Assembly (NCBI GenBank): GCA_964393115.1
Contig: CAYMST010000100.1
Coordinates: forward strand, 1 to 15,873
DNA: 15,873 nucleotides
Direction of reading: 5' to 3'
DNA from: CAYMST01 sp964393115
Lineage (GTDB): Bacteria > Bacteroidota > Bacteroidia > Cytophagales > Cyclobacteriaceae
Part shown: piece by piece, positions 1-7,580 of the stretch
Position numbering within the stretch: the stretch's first letter is position 1
How the letters are laid out: every line of letters starts with the position of its first letter
The notes under the pieces: generated by a model
What the model was told of the DNA's origin: nothing
Seen by the model: the letters and a program-made list of their open reading frames with translations, nothing else
Databases searched by the model: none
Translations under genes and position numbers: made by a program

Positions 1-13
1 CCTAAATAATAAC

Positions 14-565
14 ATGCTCCAAACCCCATTCCTGTTAATCAAAAATAGAATCACTGAGGTATTCAACGTTGGTCAAGGCAATGCGACTATACAAGAAGTC
101 CTGCTGGATGCTGGGCAGTTTGAGGACGGCACCAAACTCCCAAATGTTGATCATGCTTGTATGATTCACTTTCAGCCCGTTTTTCTGAAAAACCTGGGAA
201 ACGGAGTTCAAGAAGCGATACTGAACTTCCAGCTTAAGCTGTTTAGTGAAAAGGCCGTTTATAATGACGGCGCTATAAAAGACGACGTTCTCAGTGAACA
301 CCATGGTTTGGTAAATGAGCTTTACAGAAGTTTTACTTCTTACAAGGCAAAATACAGCGATGTACCTAATGTATCCATTGCGCCAGAAGACGACTATTAC
401 GTGCTCAGCGATTTTGTTCGGTCGTCGTATGTCCTGGAGATCCAAGGAGATTATTTAGTCACCATTCAGACGTTTAAAGTAAACTTTAAGGATAAACTAG
501 GGACTACCGTTTACACGCCTTATTCCGAAAACGTAACACTTGATTTGACCACCAACATTCGATAG
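14..565 (+). CDS. Uncharacterised protein, resembles small phage tail-associated proteins
   Basis: A 183-residue soluble protein without signal peptide, membrane segment or cysteine-rich motif. I do not recognise a named family with certainty. The order of elements (short 'LLIKNRI' start, 'IQEVLLDAGQFE' near residues 27-38, an aromatic 'CMIHFQP' strand, 'GNGVQEAILNFQLKLF', then a helical segment with 'HGLVNELYRSF', and a late 'DDYYVLSDFVRS' strand) recalls small proteins in tail regions of Bacteroidota phages. That is a memory of pattern, not a search result. The reading frame is open to base 2 with no stop before the ATG at 14, so the true start may lie outside the window. No other phage gene follows; the next gene is a chromosomal-type cupin. 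An alternative is an ordinary beta-sandwich protein of unknown role. Confidence 0.6.
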   Translation: MLQTPFLLIKNRITEVFNVGQGNATIQEVLLDAGQFEDGTKLPNVDHACMIHFQPVFLKNLGNGVQEAILNFQLKLFSEKAVYNDGAIKDDVLSEHHGLVNELYRSFTSYKAKYSDVPNVSIAPEDDYYVLSDFVRSSYVLEIQGDYLVTIQTFKVNFKDKLGTTVYTPYSENVTLDLTTNIR

Positions 566-648
566 ACTTTCTGAATGAATCTCACTGTTGTTCGTATGTC
601 TACATGAAAAGGTAGAGATTTGCCTCGAAATATAGATTCAGCAGAACG

Positions 649-1095
649 ATGCCAAACGCTAATCATTATACCCGTATTATTTGTGCAGTAGTACTTTCAT
701 TCACTTGGAAGTATTCATTGCAAGCCCAAGACCATCAAAAAGTCAATGTAGAAAAGCTTGTAGAAACGTCTAATAGCTGGAACGGTACCGTTTTACCCCA
801 TTATCCAAAAGGGCAGCCTAAAGTCTCCATTCTAAAATACACCATCCCTCCACATACCAAACTGCATATGCACAAGCATCCGGTTATCAATGCTGGTGTT
901 TTGCTATCTGGAAAGTTGACCGTAATCAGTGAGCAGGAAGATACCCTTTACTTGCGTCCTGGAGACCCAATCGTGGAATTGGTAAACCAGTGGCACTTCG
1001 GTAGGAATGATCACGCAGAACCGGCTGAAATCGTAGTATTCTATGCCAACACCGTTAACGGGCCACCGCTTGTCCTGTTAAAACCAGAGGATTAA
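649..1095 (+). CDS. Exported single-domain cupin protein
   Basis: A 148-residue protein with a hydrophobic N-terminal signal-like segment (about residues 8-26, ending SLQAQ), followed by one cupin beta-barrel. Cupin motif 1 is visible as H75-x-H77 with Asn81 in the place usually held by Glu, then G88. Motif 2 is visible as P104-G105 with H116 and N120. The three histidines would hold one metal ion. Small cupins of this kind bind metals and may act as dioxygenases, isomerases or ligand sensors, so the substrate cannot be told from sequence. Location is probably periplasmic. It stands alone, 83 bases after the preceding gene, and a glyoxalase-like remnant on the opposite strand overlaps its last codons. 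Glu to Asn at the third metal ligand is the one departure from the consensus. Confidence 0.82.
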   Translation: MPNANHYTRIICAVVLSFTWKYSLQAQDHQKVNVEKLVETSNSWNGTVLPHYPKGQPKVSILKYTIPPHTKLHMHKHPVINAGVLLSGKLTVISEQEDTLYLRPGDPIVELVNQWHFGRNDHAEPAEIVVFYANTVNGPPLVLLKPED

Positions 1096-1155
1096 AGGCA
1101 GATAGTCGACATTAAAGCCATTTCCATCTGGATCCCGAACCAAAAGTGCTCTAGT
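1078..1155 (-). pseudogene. C-terminal remnant of a glyoxalase/VOC-fold gene
   Basis: Read on the minus strand, a 25-codon open stretch contains 'ALLVRDPDGNGFNVDYL', the hallmark C-terminal strand of glyoxalase/bleomycin-resistance (VOC) proteins, whose consensus is roughly VRDPDGN followed by a hydrophobic metal-binding strand. A stop codon lies immediately upstream (1156-1158), and nothing similar to the rest of a VOC domain is found further upstream, which is AT-rich and palindromic. The frame ends in TAA at 1080-1078, inside the cupin gene. No start codon or full domain exists, so this is a gene remnant rather than a working gene. The match is short but specific. Confidence 0.5.
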
Positions 1156-1178
1156 TTAGTTATTTTACACAAGATGTA

Positions 1179-1220
1179 ATACCATTTAAACTATATAACG
1201 GCGTATATTTTAAATGGTAT
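1179..1220. repeat. Near-perfect 42-bp palindrome, hairpin or operator
   Basis: Arms ATACCATTTAAA (1179-1190) and TTTAAATGGTAT (1209-1220) are exact reverse complements. After one mismatch (1191 against 1208), TATA pairs with TATA (1192-1195 and 1204-1207), leaving an 8-base centre. No T-run follows on either strand, so it does not look like an intrinsic terminator. It sits 13 bases before the rhomboid GTG start and 21 bases beyond the stop that ends the VOC remnant. It could be an operator, an mRNA hairpin in the rhomboid leader, or the footprint of a small inverted-repeat element. Confidence 0.7.
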
Positions 1221-1233
1221 AAAATTCAGAATA

Positions 1234-1944
1234 GTGACATTCAATGAGATAGAAAAGAGAGCTTTTATTAGAAGTCTTGTGGCGTCCAGCGTGTTAATTT
1301 TAATCATGTGGCAGGTTAAGTTATTAGAGATCGCATTGGACATCGATTTTGCCTTTCTGGGCATTTACCCTCGAACACTTCACGGCATTGCAGGGATATT
1401 CACATCTCCTTTTGTTCATGGTGATATCGATCATTTACTATCCAATAGTTTCCCTCTCTTCGTACTCATCATTGGATTGTTTTATTTCTTTCGAAAAAAT
1501 GCAGGTGAAATACTATTAGTGCTAACCATTGTCACTCAAGGTTGGGTATGGCTCGTAGCAAGACCGGCCTATCACATTGGAGCAAGTGGTGTGGTCTACG
1601 CCTTATTTGGCTTCATTCTACTAAGCGGTTTTATTCGGAGAAGCAGGGAAGCACTAGCGCTTTCTGCCGTAGTGTTGTTTTTATACGGCGGTATGCTGAT
1701 TGGCATCAGTCCCATGCCTTCGAAACCTGATATGTCCTGGGAAAGCCATTTGATGGGTCTACTTGCCGGCTTTTTCGCTGCTTTTTTCTATCGTAGGGCA
1801 CAGATTAGCGGACTTATCAAAGAAGAGTATGATTTTCAAAAAGAGCAAGATGATCCTGGCGCTGTAAGTTTCACGGATAAGTCCAAGCACATCGAGTTTG
1901 TCTATTACCTCAAAGAGGATAAAGAAAACGAAGTTACGAATTAA
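1234..1944 (+). CDS. Rhomboid family intramembrane serine protease
   Basis: A 236-residue multi-pass membrane protein of the rhomboid family, which cleaves transmembrane segments inside the bilayer. The catalytic dyad is visible: Ser118 in the GASG motif (residues 116-119) and His172 in the last core helix ('SHLMGLLAGFF'). The second-helix signature H67-x3-N71 is also present. About six membrane helices can be drawn (roughly 15-35, 53-61 with 68-85, 93-109, 117-133, 140-158, 172-186). A charged cytosolic tail of about 50 residues follows. The start is GTG; the next in-frame ATG would be residue 25, inside the first helix, so GTG is preferred. Its 3' end overlaps the convergent IF2_N-like gene by 11 bp. 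Substrates are unknown. Confidence 0.9.
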   Translation: MTFNEIEKRAFIRSLVASSVLILIMWQVKLLEIALDIDFAFLGIYPRTLHGIAGIFTSPFVHGDIDHLLSNSFPLFVLIIGLFYFFRKNAGEILLVLTIVTQGWVWLVARPAYHIGASGVVYALFGFILLSGFIRRSREALALSAVVLFLYGGMLIGISPMPSKPDMSWESHLMGLLAGFFAAFFYRRAQISGLIKEEYDFQKEQDDPGAVSFTDKSKHIEFVYYLKEDKENEVTN

Positions 1945-3073
1945 GCCATTTGATAAAGCGCTTAAACGGATTCAATTTCTCCTGCTCTACTTTTTTGTTG
2001 ACCGGTTTTTTCTTCTTGGTTTTTATTTTGCTCTGTGACTTTGCCTTTTCCAGCTGCTGCTGATAGTGTTCCGTCCTCTCCTTCTTCTGCTGCTTCAGCT
2101 GCTTTTGCTTTTGTCTTTCCTTTTCGCGTTGCTCACGCTCACGCTTTCTAGCAATAGGGTTACGATCTTGTTTTTTGGATTTTGATTTGCGTTTTGGTTT
2201 TCGCTCTTCCTTCTGAGGTTCGTCTTGGTTTGTTTCCTCTTCGGCCTTGGGCTCGGGTTGTTTCGGCTCAGGTAAATCAATCTTACCTAGAACTTTGACT
2301 CCTGGGAGGGATACCTTTGGGGCGCGAATCACCTCGGCACCTGCTAGCGCATGTAATTCTGGTCGACTAAGGTCGTCCTGATCTTCGATACCTTCTAAGT
2401 TCAGTTCTTCTTGATCTTGATCACTTACGCGTTCATCGCTAAGATCAGCCTCCGATTCGGCAACATTTTCAATGACAGGTCCTGATATCTCAGCTTCGGT
2501 AGTTTCTATGAGTTTATCACTCATCTCTAGCGCTGTTTCCTCTATTGCCTTTTCTTCACTTTCCGAGCTATCTTCTGAGGCTTCCAAGTCATTTTCTTCC
2601 TCTTCATTTACCTCAAGCGTCGTTGCCATCTGGTCAACAGGTTCAGCCTCTGTCGGTTCTAAGCTTAACTCGTCGGAAGTTTCTTGTGTAGTGGTATCAG
2701 AACCAGATTCATCCGAGTTAGTATCCTCATTTACCTCAATGACATCATTCTGTATATCCTGGTTAACTTCTTCAGAACCTCCAGCAATGGCCTGTTCAAC
2801 TTGAGAGGGCTCAGGATCATGGGACGACACCTCCTCGGTATCAACCGGAGAAGCATCAGTATTATCCGCTTCCTGCTCTGCTGGACTGGTATCAGTATCT
2901 GAGGGGAATACAAATTCTGGTGCAAATTTATCAATAACCTTCTGCACCAATTCTTCATCTAATTTAGTATTCGAATTAATAGGGGAAACCTCTTCTTCAA
3001 GAAATCCGATTATACTACTCGGCTGAACCCCTATTTCACGTGCTAACCTCCCAATTCTCACTGACTTATCCAT
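1934..3073 (-). CDS. IF-2 N-terminal-region-like protein without the GTPase
   Basis: A 379-residue protein whose first 50 residues ('VRIGRLAREIGVQPSSIIGF', then 'NTKLDEELVQKVIDKF') match the IF2_N helix-turn-helix-like domain that begins translation initiation factor IF-2. A very acidic Ser/Thr-rich stretch follows (about 55-235), then a segment with 'LPGVKVLGKIDLPEPK' (about 255-272) of the type found in the linker of Bacteroidota IF-2, and finally a strongly basic, Lys/Arg/Gln-rich helical tail (about 287-379). The G domain and domains II-IV of IF-2 are absent and the gene stops normally, so this looks like a stand-alone paralogue of the IF-2 N-terminal extension. It probably binds ribosome or nucleic acid, though this is inferred. 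The ATG at 3073 is preferred to a GTG at 3079 because a TAnnTTTG box lies 7 bases before it. Confidence 0.75.
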   Translation of the reverse strand: MDKSVRIGRLAREIGVQPSSIIGFLEEEVSPINSNTKLDEELVQKVIDKFAPEFVFPSDTDTSPAEQEADNTDASPVDTEEVSSHDPEPSQVEQAIAGGSEEVNQDIQNDVIEVNEDTNSDESGSDTTTQETSDELSLEPTEAEPVDQMATTLEVNEEEENDLEASEDSSESEEKAIEETALEMSDKLIETTEAEISGPVIENVAESEADLSDERVSDQDQEELNLEGIEDQDDLSRPELHALAGAEVIRAPKVSLPGVKVLGKIDLPEPKQPEPKAEEETNQDEPQKEERKPKRKSKSKKQDRNPIARKREREQREKERQKQKQLKQQKKERTEHYQQQLEKAKSQSKIKTKKKKPVNKKVEQEKLNPFKRFIKWLNS

Positions 3074-3080
3074 TTCCACG

Positions 3081-3088
3081 CAAATATA
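3081..3088 (-). promoter_or_regulatory. Bacteroidota -7 box TATATTTG for the IF2_N-like gene
   Basis: On the minus strand TATATTTG matches the Bacteroidota housekeeping -7 consensus TAnnTTTG exactly. TTG triplets lie 16 and 21 bases upstream, either of which could serve as the -33 element. Only 7 bases separate the box from the ATG at 3073, so the transcript would start at or just before the start codon, with little or no leader. Confidence 0.5.
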
Positions 3089-3191
3089 AAAGGCGATTGT
3101 CTAACAAGGCAATCAACATTTAATTAAAAAATAATTGAGTTTGTTCCAGATCATTACCCAATGTGTCGCACCCGATGAGATCCTATTAAGA

Positions 3192-4397
3192 TTATCGAAT
3201 TAAATCCGTCTCTTTCAGGTTTTTATTGACCGCATCCAAAAAGACTATGGAAGCATCTATTTTGAAATTCAAAAACATGTTTTTTAGCAGCTGTTCCTCT
3301 ACATCCATGCTTTGTGATAAAGCTGCTCTTCCTTCCTCAAAATCATTGGAAGCCACTTTTAGGTCCAGTACCGTTCGGATACCCACATCTCTAAACTTCA
3401 AATAATCTTCGCGTGCCGCTTCTGCCAACTTTGCCTGTCCCACCCAGTCCATGACCTGCCTAACCGGGAACGAGGTTTTGAGCAAGAGCATAATAAAATT
3501 ATATTTCGATAAGTTTTGGATGTTATCGATGCCTACCTCTCGAAGTTGGATCTTATGCACTTCATTAAGCCCTTCGATATACGAGAAAGGCATGTTGTCT
3601 AGTCTCGTATTCCGTCTTAGCACGATGTTTTTGACCACCTCAATGAAACGCTTATACCTAAAATGAGGACCAAACCCTGCGATAAAAGACCAAAATAGAA
3701 TACTCTCACCATTGGTGAAGTTGGCACCTCGGAAGAAGACGGAAAAAGAGAAGACCACTAATATGATGATCGCATTCTTCACGCACATTTCGGTAAGCTT
3801 AATCGGGATAAGATTGTTACGAATAAACAACCTAAAGATAAAAATAAGCCCGCCGATAAAACTCCCCAACAAGGCAAACCCTACCATAGCCATGGTTCTT
3901 AAATAGTTTCTGATTTGTGGGTCCTCGGCGATTTCCCAATAGGCCTGACCGGAAAAGGCGAGAATAGACTTATACTTTGGTTTTTCAGTAGAGGGCTGAT
4001 CCATAGCCTCGTTATCGGAGGAAACCAGTGAGTCGTATGACCTCACAAAAACGGTATCTTCTACTTCCTGAGTTGTTGAAGGTACTATTGTGACCGCCTC
4101 CGCTTCGTTGGACAAAATGGAACGTGAATTCCCAAACATCAACCAGAAACCGAGAATAGCAAATAGTACCAATAATCCCGAAGGGAACCAAGCCAGCCAA
4201 TGCTTGGATCTATTGCTGAAGGTCACCGACTCTTCATCAACTTGCACTTTGCGCAGGAAGTCTCTTAATTCATCCTCACTACGTTTTCTGCGCTGCGTAT
4301 ATAGGACCGGAACCACGATATAAAGTGAACTAAAGGCTGCCAGTAGTATGAAGCCTAATAGCGCTACGCCGTCGGAAAATGGTATTAAATTATGCAT
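3192..4397 (-). CDS. Five-TM membrane protein with helix-hairpin-helix-like C-terminal domain
   Basis: A 401-residue protein, the last gene of the six-gene cluster. Hydrophobic helices fall at about 11-33, 68-88, 166-190, 207-222 and 232-246. Basic loops (RRKR 36-39, 'RLFIRNN' 189-195, RYKR 247-250) place the N-terminus outside, a Ser/Thr/Glu-rich loop (90-164) outside and the C-terminus in the cytoplasm. Residues 269-322 ('MPFSYIEGLNEVHKIQLREV', 'IDNIQNL', 'FPVRQVMDWVGQAKL') form a compact helical unit resembling helix-hairpin-helix or DUF4332-like domains seen as C-terminal modules of other bacterial membrane proteins. 'FRDVGIRTVLDLKVA' (about 335-349) may be a second, weaker copy. Function is unknown; the tail could bind protein or nucleic acid. 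It starts 20 bases after the winged-helix-like gene, so it is probably co-transcribed. Confidence 0.75.
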   Translation of the reverse strand: MHNLIPFSDGVALLGFILLAAFSSLYIVVPVLYTQRRKRSEDELRDFLRKVQVDEESVTFSNRSKHWLAWFPSGLLVLFAILGFWLMFGNSRSILSNEAEAVTIVPSTTQEVEDTVFVRSYDSLVSSDNEAMDQPSTEKPKYKSILAFSGQAYWEIAEDPQIRNYLRTMAMVGFALLGSFIGGLIFIFRLFIRNNLIPIKLTEMCVKNAIIILVVFSFSVFFRGANFTNGESILFWSFIAGFGPHFRYKRFIEVVKNIVLRRNTRLDNMPFSYIEGLNEVHKIQLREVGIDNIQNLSKYNFIMLLLKTSFPVRQVMDWVGQAKLAEAAREDYLKFRDVGIRTVLDLKVASNDFEEGRAALSQSMDVEEQLLKNMFLNFKIDASIVFLDAVNKNLKETDLIR

Positions 4398-4417
4398 AAT
4401 ACATGATTGAGATTCTT

Positions 4418-5098
4418 TTAACTGTTATTTTTCTGATAGAGCAACCCTCCATTTTTACTGATTCGATTTTTCACCTCGCCCTCTCGTAGTAGTTCGTCCG
4501 CCAATACCCGAAGTGTGGCGTTACCCAGCCCCTTAAGGTCTTGATAGCCGTCCTGTTCTGCTATTCTAGTCTTGATCTTGGAGATGGAATAGCCTACCCT
4601 AGGGTTGTTCTCCAAAAACTCGAGTAGCTTCCCCTTAGCCTTTGACACCTTCTCTTCACTGGTTGGAAACGCCATTGGCTCTACTATCATGTCCGTTTCT
4701 TGACGAGGATGTCCATCGAGATGATTAGCAACAGGTTCCGTTTCGCTTAACCTGCTTTTGTATTTTTCCACCTCATTTTTGAGTTGGTTAATTACCTCTG
4801 CATAATCTTCAGAAGACTCCTCTACTTGCTCTTGCAAGGCTCTTTCTAATTCAATATTGCCAATCTTAATCTTGCTCCATGGAAACTTCCCCAATAATAT
4901 TAAAGCCGCTCCAAGACCAATAATCAAACTGGATTCGAATTCCTGTGGACTAGGTAGATCTTCGATACTAAAAAACTGAGCTAAAATGGTTGAAAAACCC
5001 AAGACAAGTAAAACCAATCCTAGTGCGGTAAAAAGGATCTTAACCCATGAGGGCATATCCGTTACTTCTTCTTCACCTCGAGCTCTTAAGATCGTCAT
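4418..5098 (-). CDS. Two-TM, coiled-coil protein with winged-helix-like C-terminus
   Basis: A 226-residue protein with two membrane helices (about 18-40 and 56-70) forming a hairpin. A short 'KIKIGNIELE' amphipathic strand follows, then a predicted coiled coil (about 83-117), a linker with few hydrophobic residues (118-147) and a C-terminal domain (148-223). The last part reads like a winged helix: 'KAKGKLLEFLENNP', then 'YSISKIKTRIAE', a recognition-type helix 'NATLRVLADELLREGEV' and a terminal hairpin 'NRISKNGGLLYQ'. Residues 20 and 71-78 are basic, so both ends should be cytoplasmic. It may be a membrane-tethered DNA-binding or protein-docking module; this is inferred from pattern. Met15 is an alternative start. 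The gaps are 17 bases upstream and 20 bases downstream. Confidence 0.72.
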   Translation of the reverse strand: MTILRARGEEEVTDMPSWVKILFTALGLVLLVLGFSTILAQFFSIEDLPSPQEFESSLIIGLGAALILLGKFPWSKIKIGNIELERALQEQVEESSEDYAEVINQLKNEVEKYKSRLSETEPVANHLDGHPRQETDMIVEPMAFPTSEEKVSKAKGKLLEFLENNPRVGYSISKIKTRIAEQDGYQDLKGLGNATLRVLADELLREGEVKNRISKNGGLLYQKNNS

Positions 5099-5115
5099 CT
5101 TTACTTTAGGTTTAG

Positions 5116-7566
5116 TTAATTCATTTTTTTTCTAATCCCTTCAGCCCACTTATCAACAGCGCTTCTAGCGTTTTGAAAACTGCCGGTGACACCGTCATTT
5201 CTTCCGAGAAACTTATCAAAACGTCTTCTCGCTCGCACTATAGGGCCTACAGCGGCATAGTCCATTTGCTCGTGGATGATATGATTGCGAAGCACCATAA
5301 TCTCCAGATCCTTTCTGCTCAATTCAATGGAATCTGATGTGAAGTAAAACTCAACTTGTCGCTTACCCCCTCTGGTAGAGAACATTGATTTCAGCGTATC
5401 TCTGTGAAAAATCGTAGCACGTATAGAATCACCATAGCTCAATATAAAAGGGTAGTCTGATACTTCCTGTTGGGTGACAACACCGTTCTTGTCAGCAACT
5501 CTTAAACTGACCTGCTTGCCAATCTTTAAGGTGTCTAAGACCAGCGATAAAGCTGTTAAATGCAATGTATCACTGCTACCACAATCGAAATAGGTATTAT
5601 CAAAAACCATTGACGTCATTACTTGACCGGAAGCAGACAAAGCAAAATCCGTAATAGCCAGACATTCCTTAAAAGGCTTCTGTGGAACATGATAACCCAT
5701 TAAGCGATCCGCTGTGATTAATGAATCTATGTGTACACCATTCCGAATAGGATATAGCTGAAAAACCTCTTGGTAAGTACTCCCCTGACGGTTGTAATAT
5801 TGATACCCTGTTCTTTCCAAAATATCATGTACAAAGTCATTATAGTCAGTTAAGTAGTCATAAGGTGACGTAAAATAATATGACATAAACCCTTTAGGAG
5901 TCAAGTAGTCTACAGTCTCATGATCGATATCTACATAATCCCATCGCGTATTCAGCAGATCATCTAACTCATTCTGGTCAATCTCACCGTCTTCCAAAAT
6001 ACTTGAAGCTGATTTAGTATAGTAGTTAAACGTTAGCCCACTTAAATCAACTTTATCAGAGTATAGCTTTTGTCCATTCATCTCACTTAAGAAATCTCTC
6101 AGTAAGGCTTCACGTCTCCGTCGTACCAGTGAGTCTTTTTCTTGACTTATTAAGAAAAGAGAATGGTTGACTAATGAATCAATTGCCGCAACTTCTTCGT
6201 CATCAATCACATCATCACTCAAAATGGTCTCTGGATAGAAGTAGATTTTCTCTGGGTGAAAAACGACTTCCTTAACTTCATCATTGAGTACCAGATTAAA
6301 AAAACCAGACAGCACTTCTTTACCGTTGACTTCTGCACTTTTAAGAATACCAGACGACCTGGCCACTTTTTCTAGCTTTTCAATACACCTAAGCTTCACT
6401 TCTCTTACAGTCTCGAAATCAACATCTCCCTCGGACATGAAAATTTCAAAACCAGGCACCCCTCTTTCTGGAATAAACCATGGGTTTATATCTACATCCA
6501 ACAGCTTTGGCGTGGCATTGAAAACATGTATGGTTTGTCTTCCTTCATCGTATACTAAGTTACGCTCATCCAGATTACCGAAATCAAAACCCGCTTTTAC
6601 ACGCCCCCTTCCTAATATTCCCAGCTTGATTTTTTTAAAGACCTTTCTTCTGTAGGTATCAAAAAACTCGTAGTAGAAAGTTGAAAAACGCTGGGTGTAT
6701 CGAGTTCCGGATGGTAACGTAATTTGTTTCCATTTCCAATTGAGGTATAAACTATCCTGCCCGGTCAGGGTGGCATCATTCCTTTTGTCAGTAGCTATCC
6801 ATTGACCATTAAGCCATAAAATACCGCATACCTGTCCATCTTTTCTTTCGCAATTGAACGTGCTGAATACGATTTCTTTTCTGAGCTCATCGAAAGCGAG
6901 CTTGCGTTCCGAGTGATTGGGCTGATCTACACTATTCAGTCGAGCATTAATGATCTCTACTTCCTTTCGGATAATTCGTATCACCTGCTTTCGGGCGTTT
7001 CTTTTATCCTTTTGTATTTTGTTGACCTCGTATTTTTCATCAAATTCATACTTGTTTAGATAGCAAAATAACACGTCATCCAGGTCCAAAAGTCCGGACT
7101 CTGATTTACCATAGAAGTTTGCATATACATCAGTGGTCACTGCATCCAGGTAATCATCTTCTTGTTTTTTCTTTTTGCTTTGAAATATTCTCTTGATGCT
7201 GATCTTCCACCATTTTCTTTTCTTTTTGACCGGCGGAGGGGTGACCTGAAGCTTTCTCTGCGCCAGACGGTCAAAGATTTCACGCCGTAGCTCTGAATAC
7301 CGCCGAATACTAGAAAACTCAACGAAGGCTGTATCGGTTAATTTCAACATGGCATCCTTATATGAAGACACCACTTCTCCATAGTACTCCGCGGTAACCA
7401 GCTGCCCTATTTCTCTGATGTTGGTTACCAGATTAGCCGTATTCCTCACCTTAAGTCGACTTCCAAAGATGTTAAACGGATTGGCAACGAATATCAATAC
7501 AATCAAACCTAACCCGATAAGCCAGTTTAGTACAGTTTTCCAATTATTTAATACCAATTGAATCAT
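5116..7566 (-). CDS. Large membrane-anchored DUF4230-type protein
   Basis: An 816-residue protein with one membrane helix (about 12-29). The early motif 'VTNIREIGQLVTAEYYGEVV' (residues 47-66) is the DUF4230 opening motif. A basic insertion (113-134, at least 12 Lys/Arg) and about 180 further residues intervene before the DUF4230 pattern resumes at about 312-376 ('GILGRGRVKAGFDFGNL', 'VFNATPKLLDVDINPWF'). A helical region (386-428) aligns by eye with the end of the neighbouring lipoprotein. The remaining 380 residues are acidic and aromatic and match nothing I know. Location is probably inner membrane with the bulk in the periplasm, although the basic patch sits oddly there. DUF4230 has no assigned function. 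It starts 14 bases after the lipoprotein gene, which suggests that the two act together. Confidence 0.78.
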   Translation of the reverse strand: MIQLVLNNWKTVLNWLIGLGLIVLIFVANPFNIFGSRLKVRNTANLVTNIREIGQLVTAEYYGEVVSSYKDAMLKLTDTAFVEFSSIRRYSELRREIFDRLAQRKLQVTPPPVKKKRKWWKISIKRIFQSKKKKQEDDYLDAVTTDVYANFYGKSESGLLDLDDVLFCYLNKYEFDEKYEVNKIQKDKRNARKQVIRIIRKEVEIINARLNSVDQPNHSERKLAFDELRKEIVFSTFNCERKDGQVCGILWLNGQWIATDKRNDATLTGQDSLYLNWKWKQITLPSGTRYTQRFSTFYYEFFDTYRRKVFKKIKLGILGRGRVKAGFDFGNLDERNLVYDEGRQTIHVFNATPKLLDVDINPWFIPERGVPGFEIFMSEGDVDFETVREVKLRCIEKLEKVARSSGILKSAEVNGKEVLSGFFNLVLNDEVKEVVFHPEKIYFYPETILSDDVIDDEEVAAIDSLVNHSLFLISQEKDSLVRRRREALLRDFLSEMNGQKLYSDKVDLSGLTFNYYTKSASSILEDGEIDQNELDDLLNTRWDYVDIDHETVDYLTPKGFMSYYFTSPYDYLTDYNDFVHDILERTGYQYYNRQGSTYQEVFQLYPIRNGVHIDSLITADRLMGYHVPQKPFKECLAITDFALSASGQVMTSMVFDNTYFDCGSSDTLHLTALSLVLDTLKIGKQVSLRVADKNGVVTQQEVSDYPFILSYGDSIRATIFHRDTLKSMFSTRGGKRQVEFYFTSDSIELSRKDLEIMVLRNHIIHEQMDYAAVGPIVRARRRFDKFLGRNDGVTGSFQNARSAVDKWAEGIRKKMN

Positions 7567-7580
7567 ACACTCTGATCAGG

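Noticed and set aside
35..445. 136-residue minus-strand reading frame under the first gene
   Set aside because: It is the antisense shadow of the plus-strand gene, has no recognisable domain, and lacks the coding texture of the plus frame.
1179..1220. Palindrome as an intrinsic terminator
   Set aside because: The stem is AT-rich and no T-run follows on either strand.
2472..2804. Ser-rich 110-residue plus-strand frame
   Set aside because: It is the antisense of the Glu/Asp-rich region of the IF2_N-like gene; repeated GAA/GAG codons read backwards give Ser/Thr/Leu runs.
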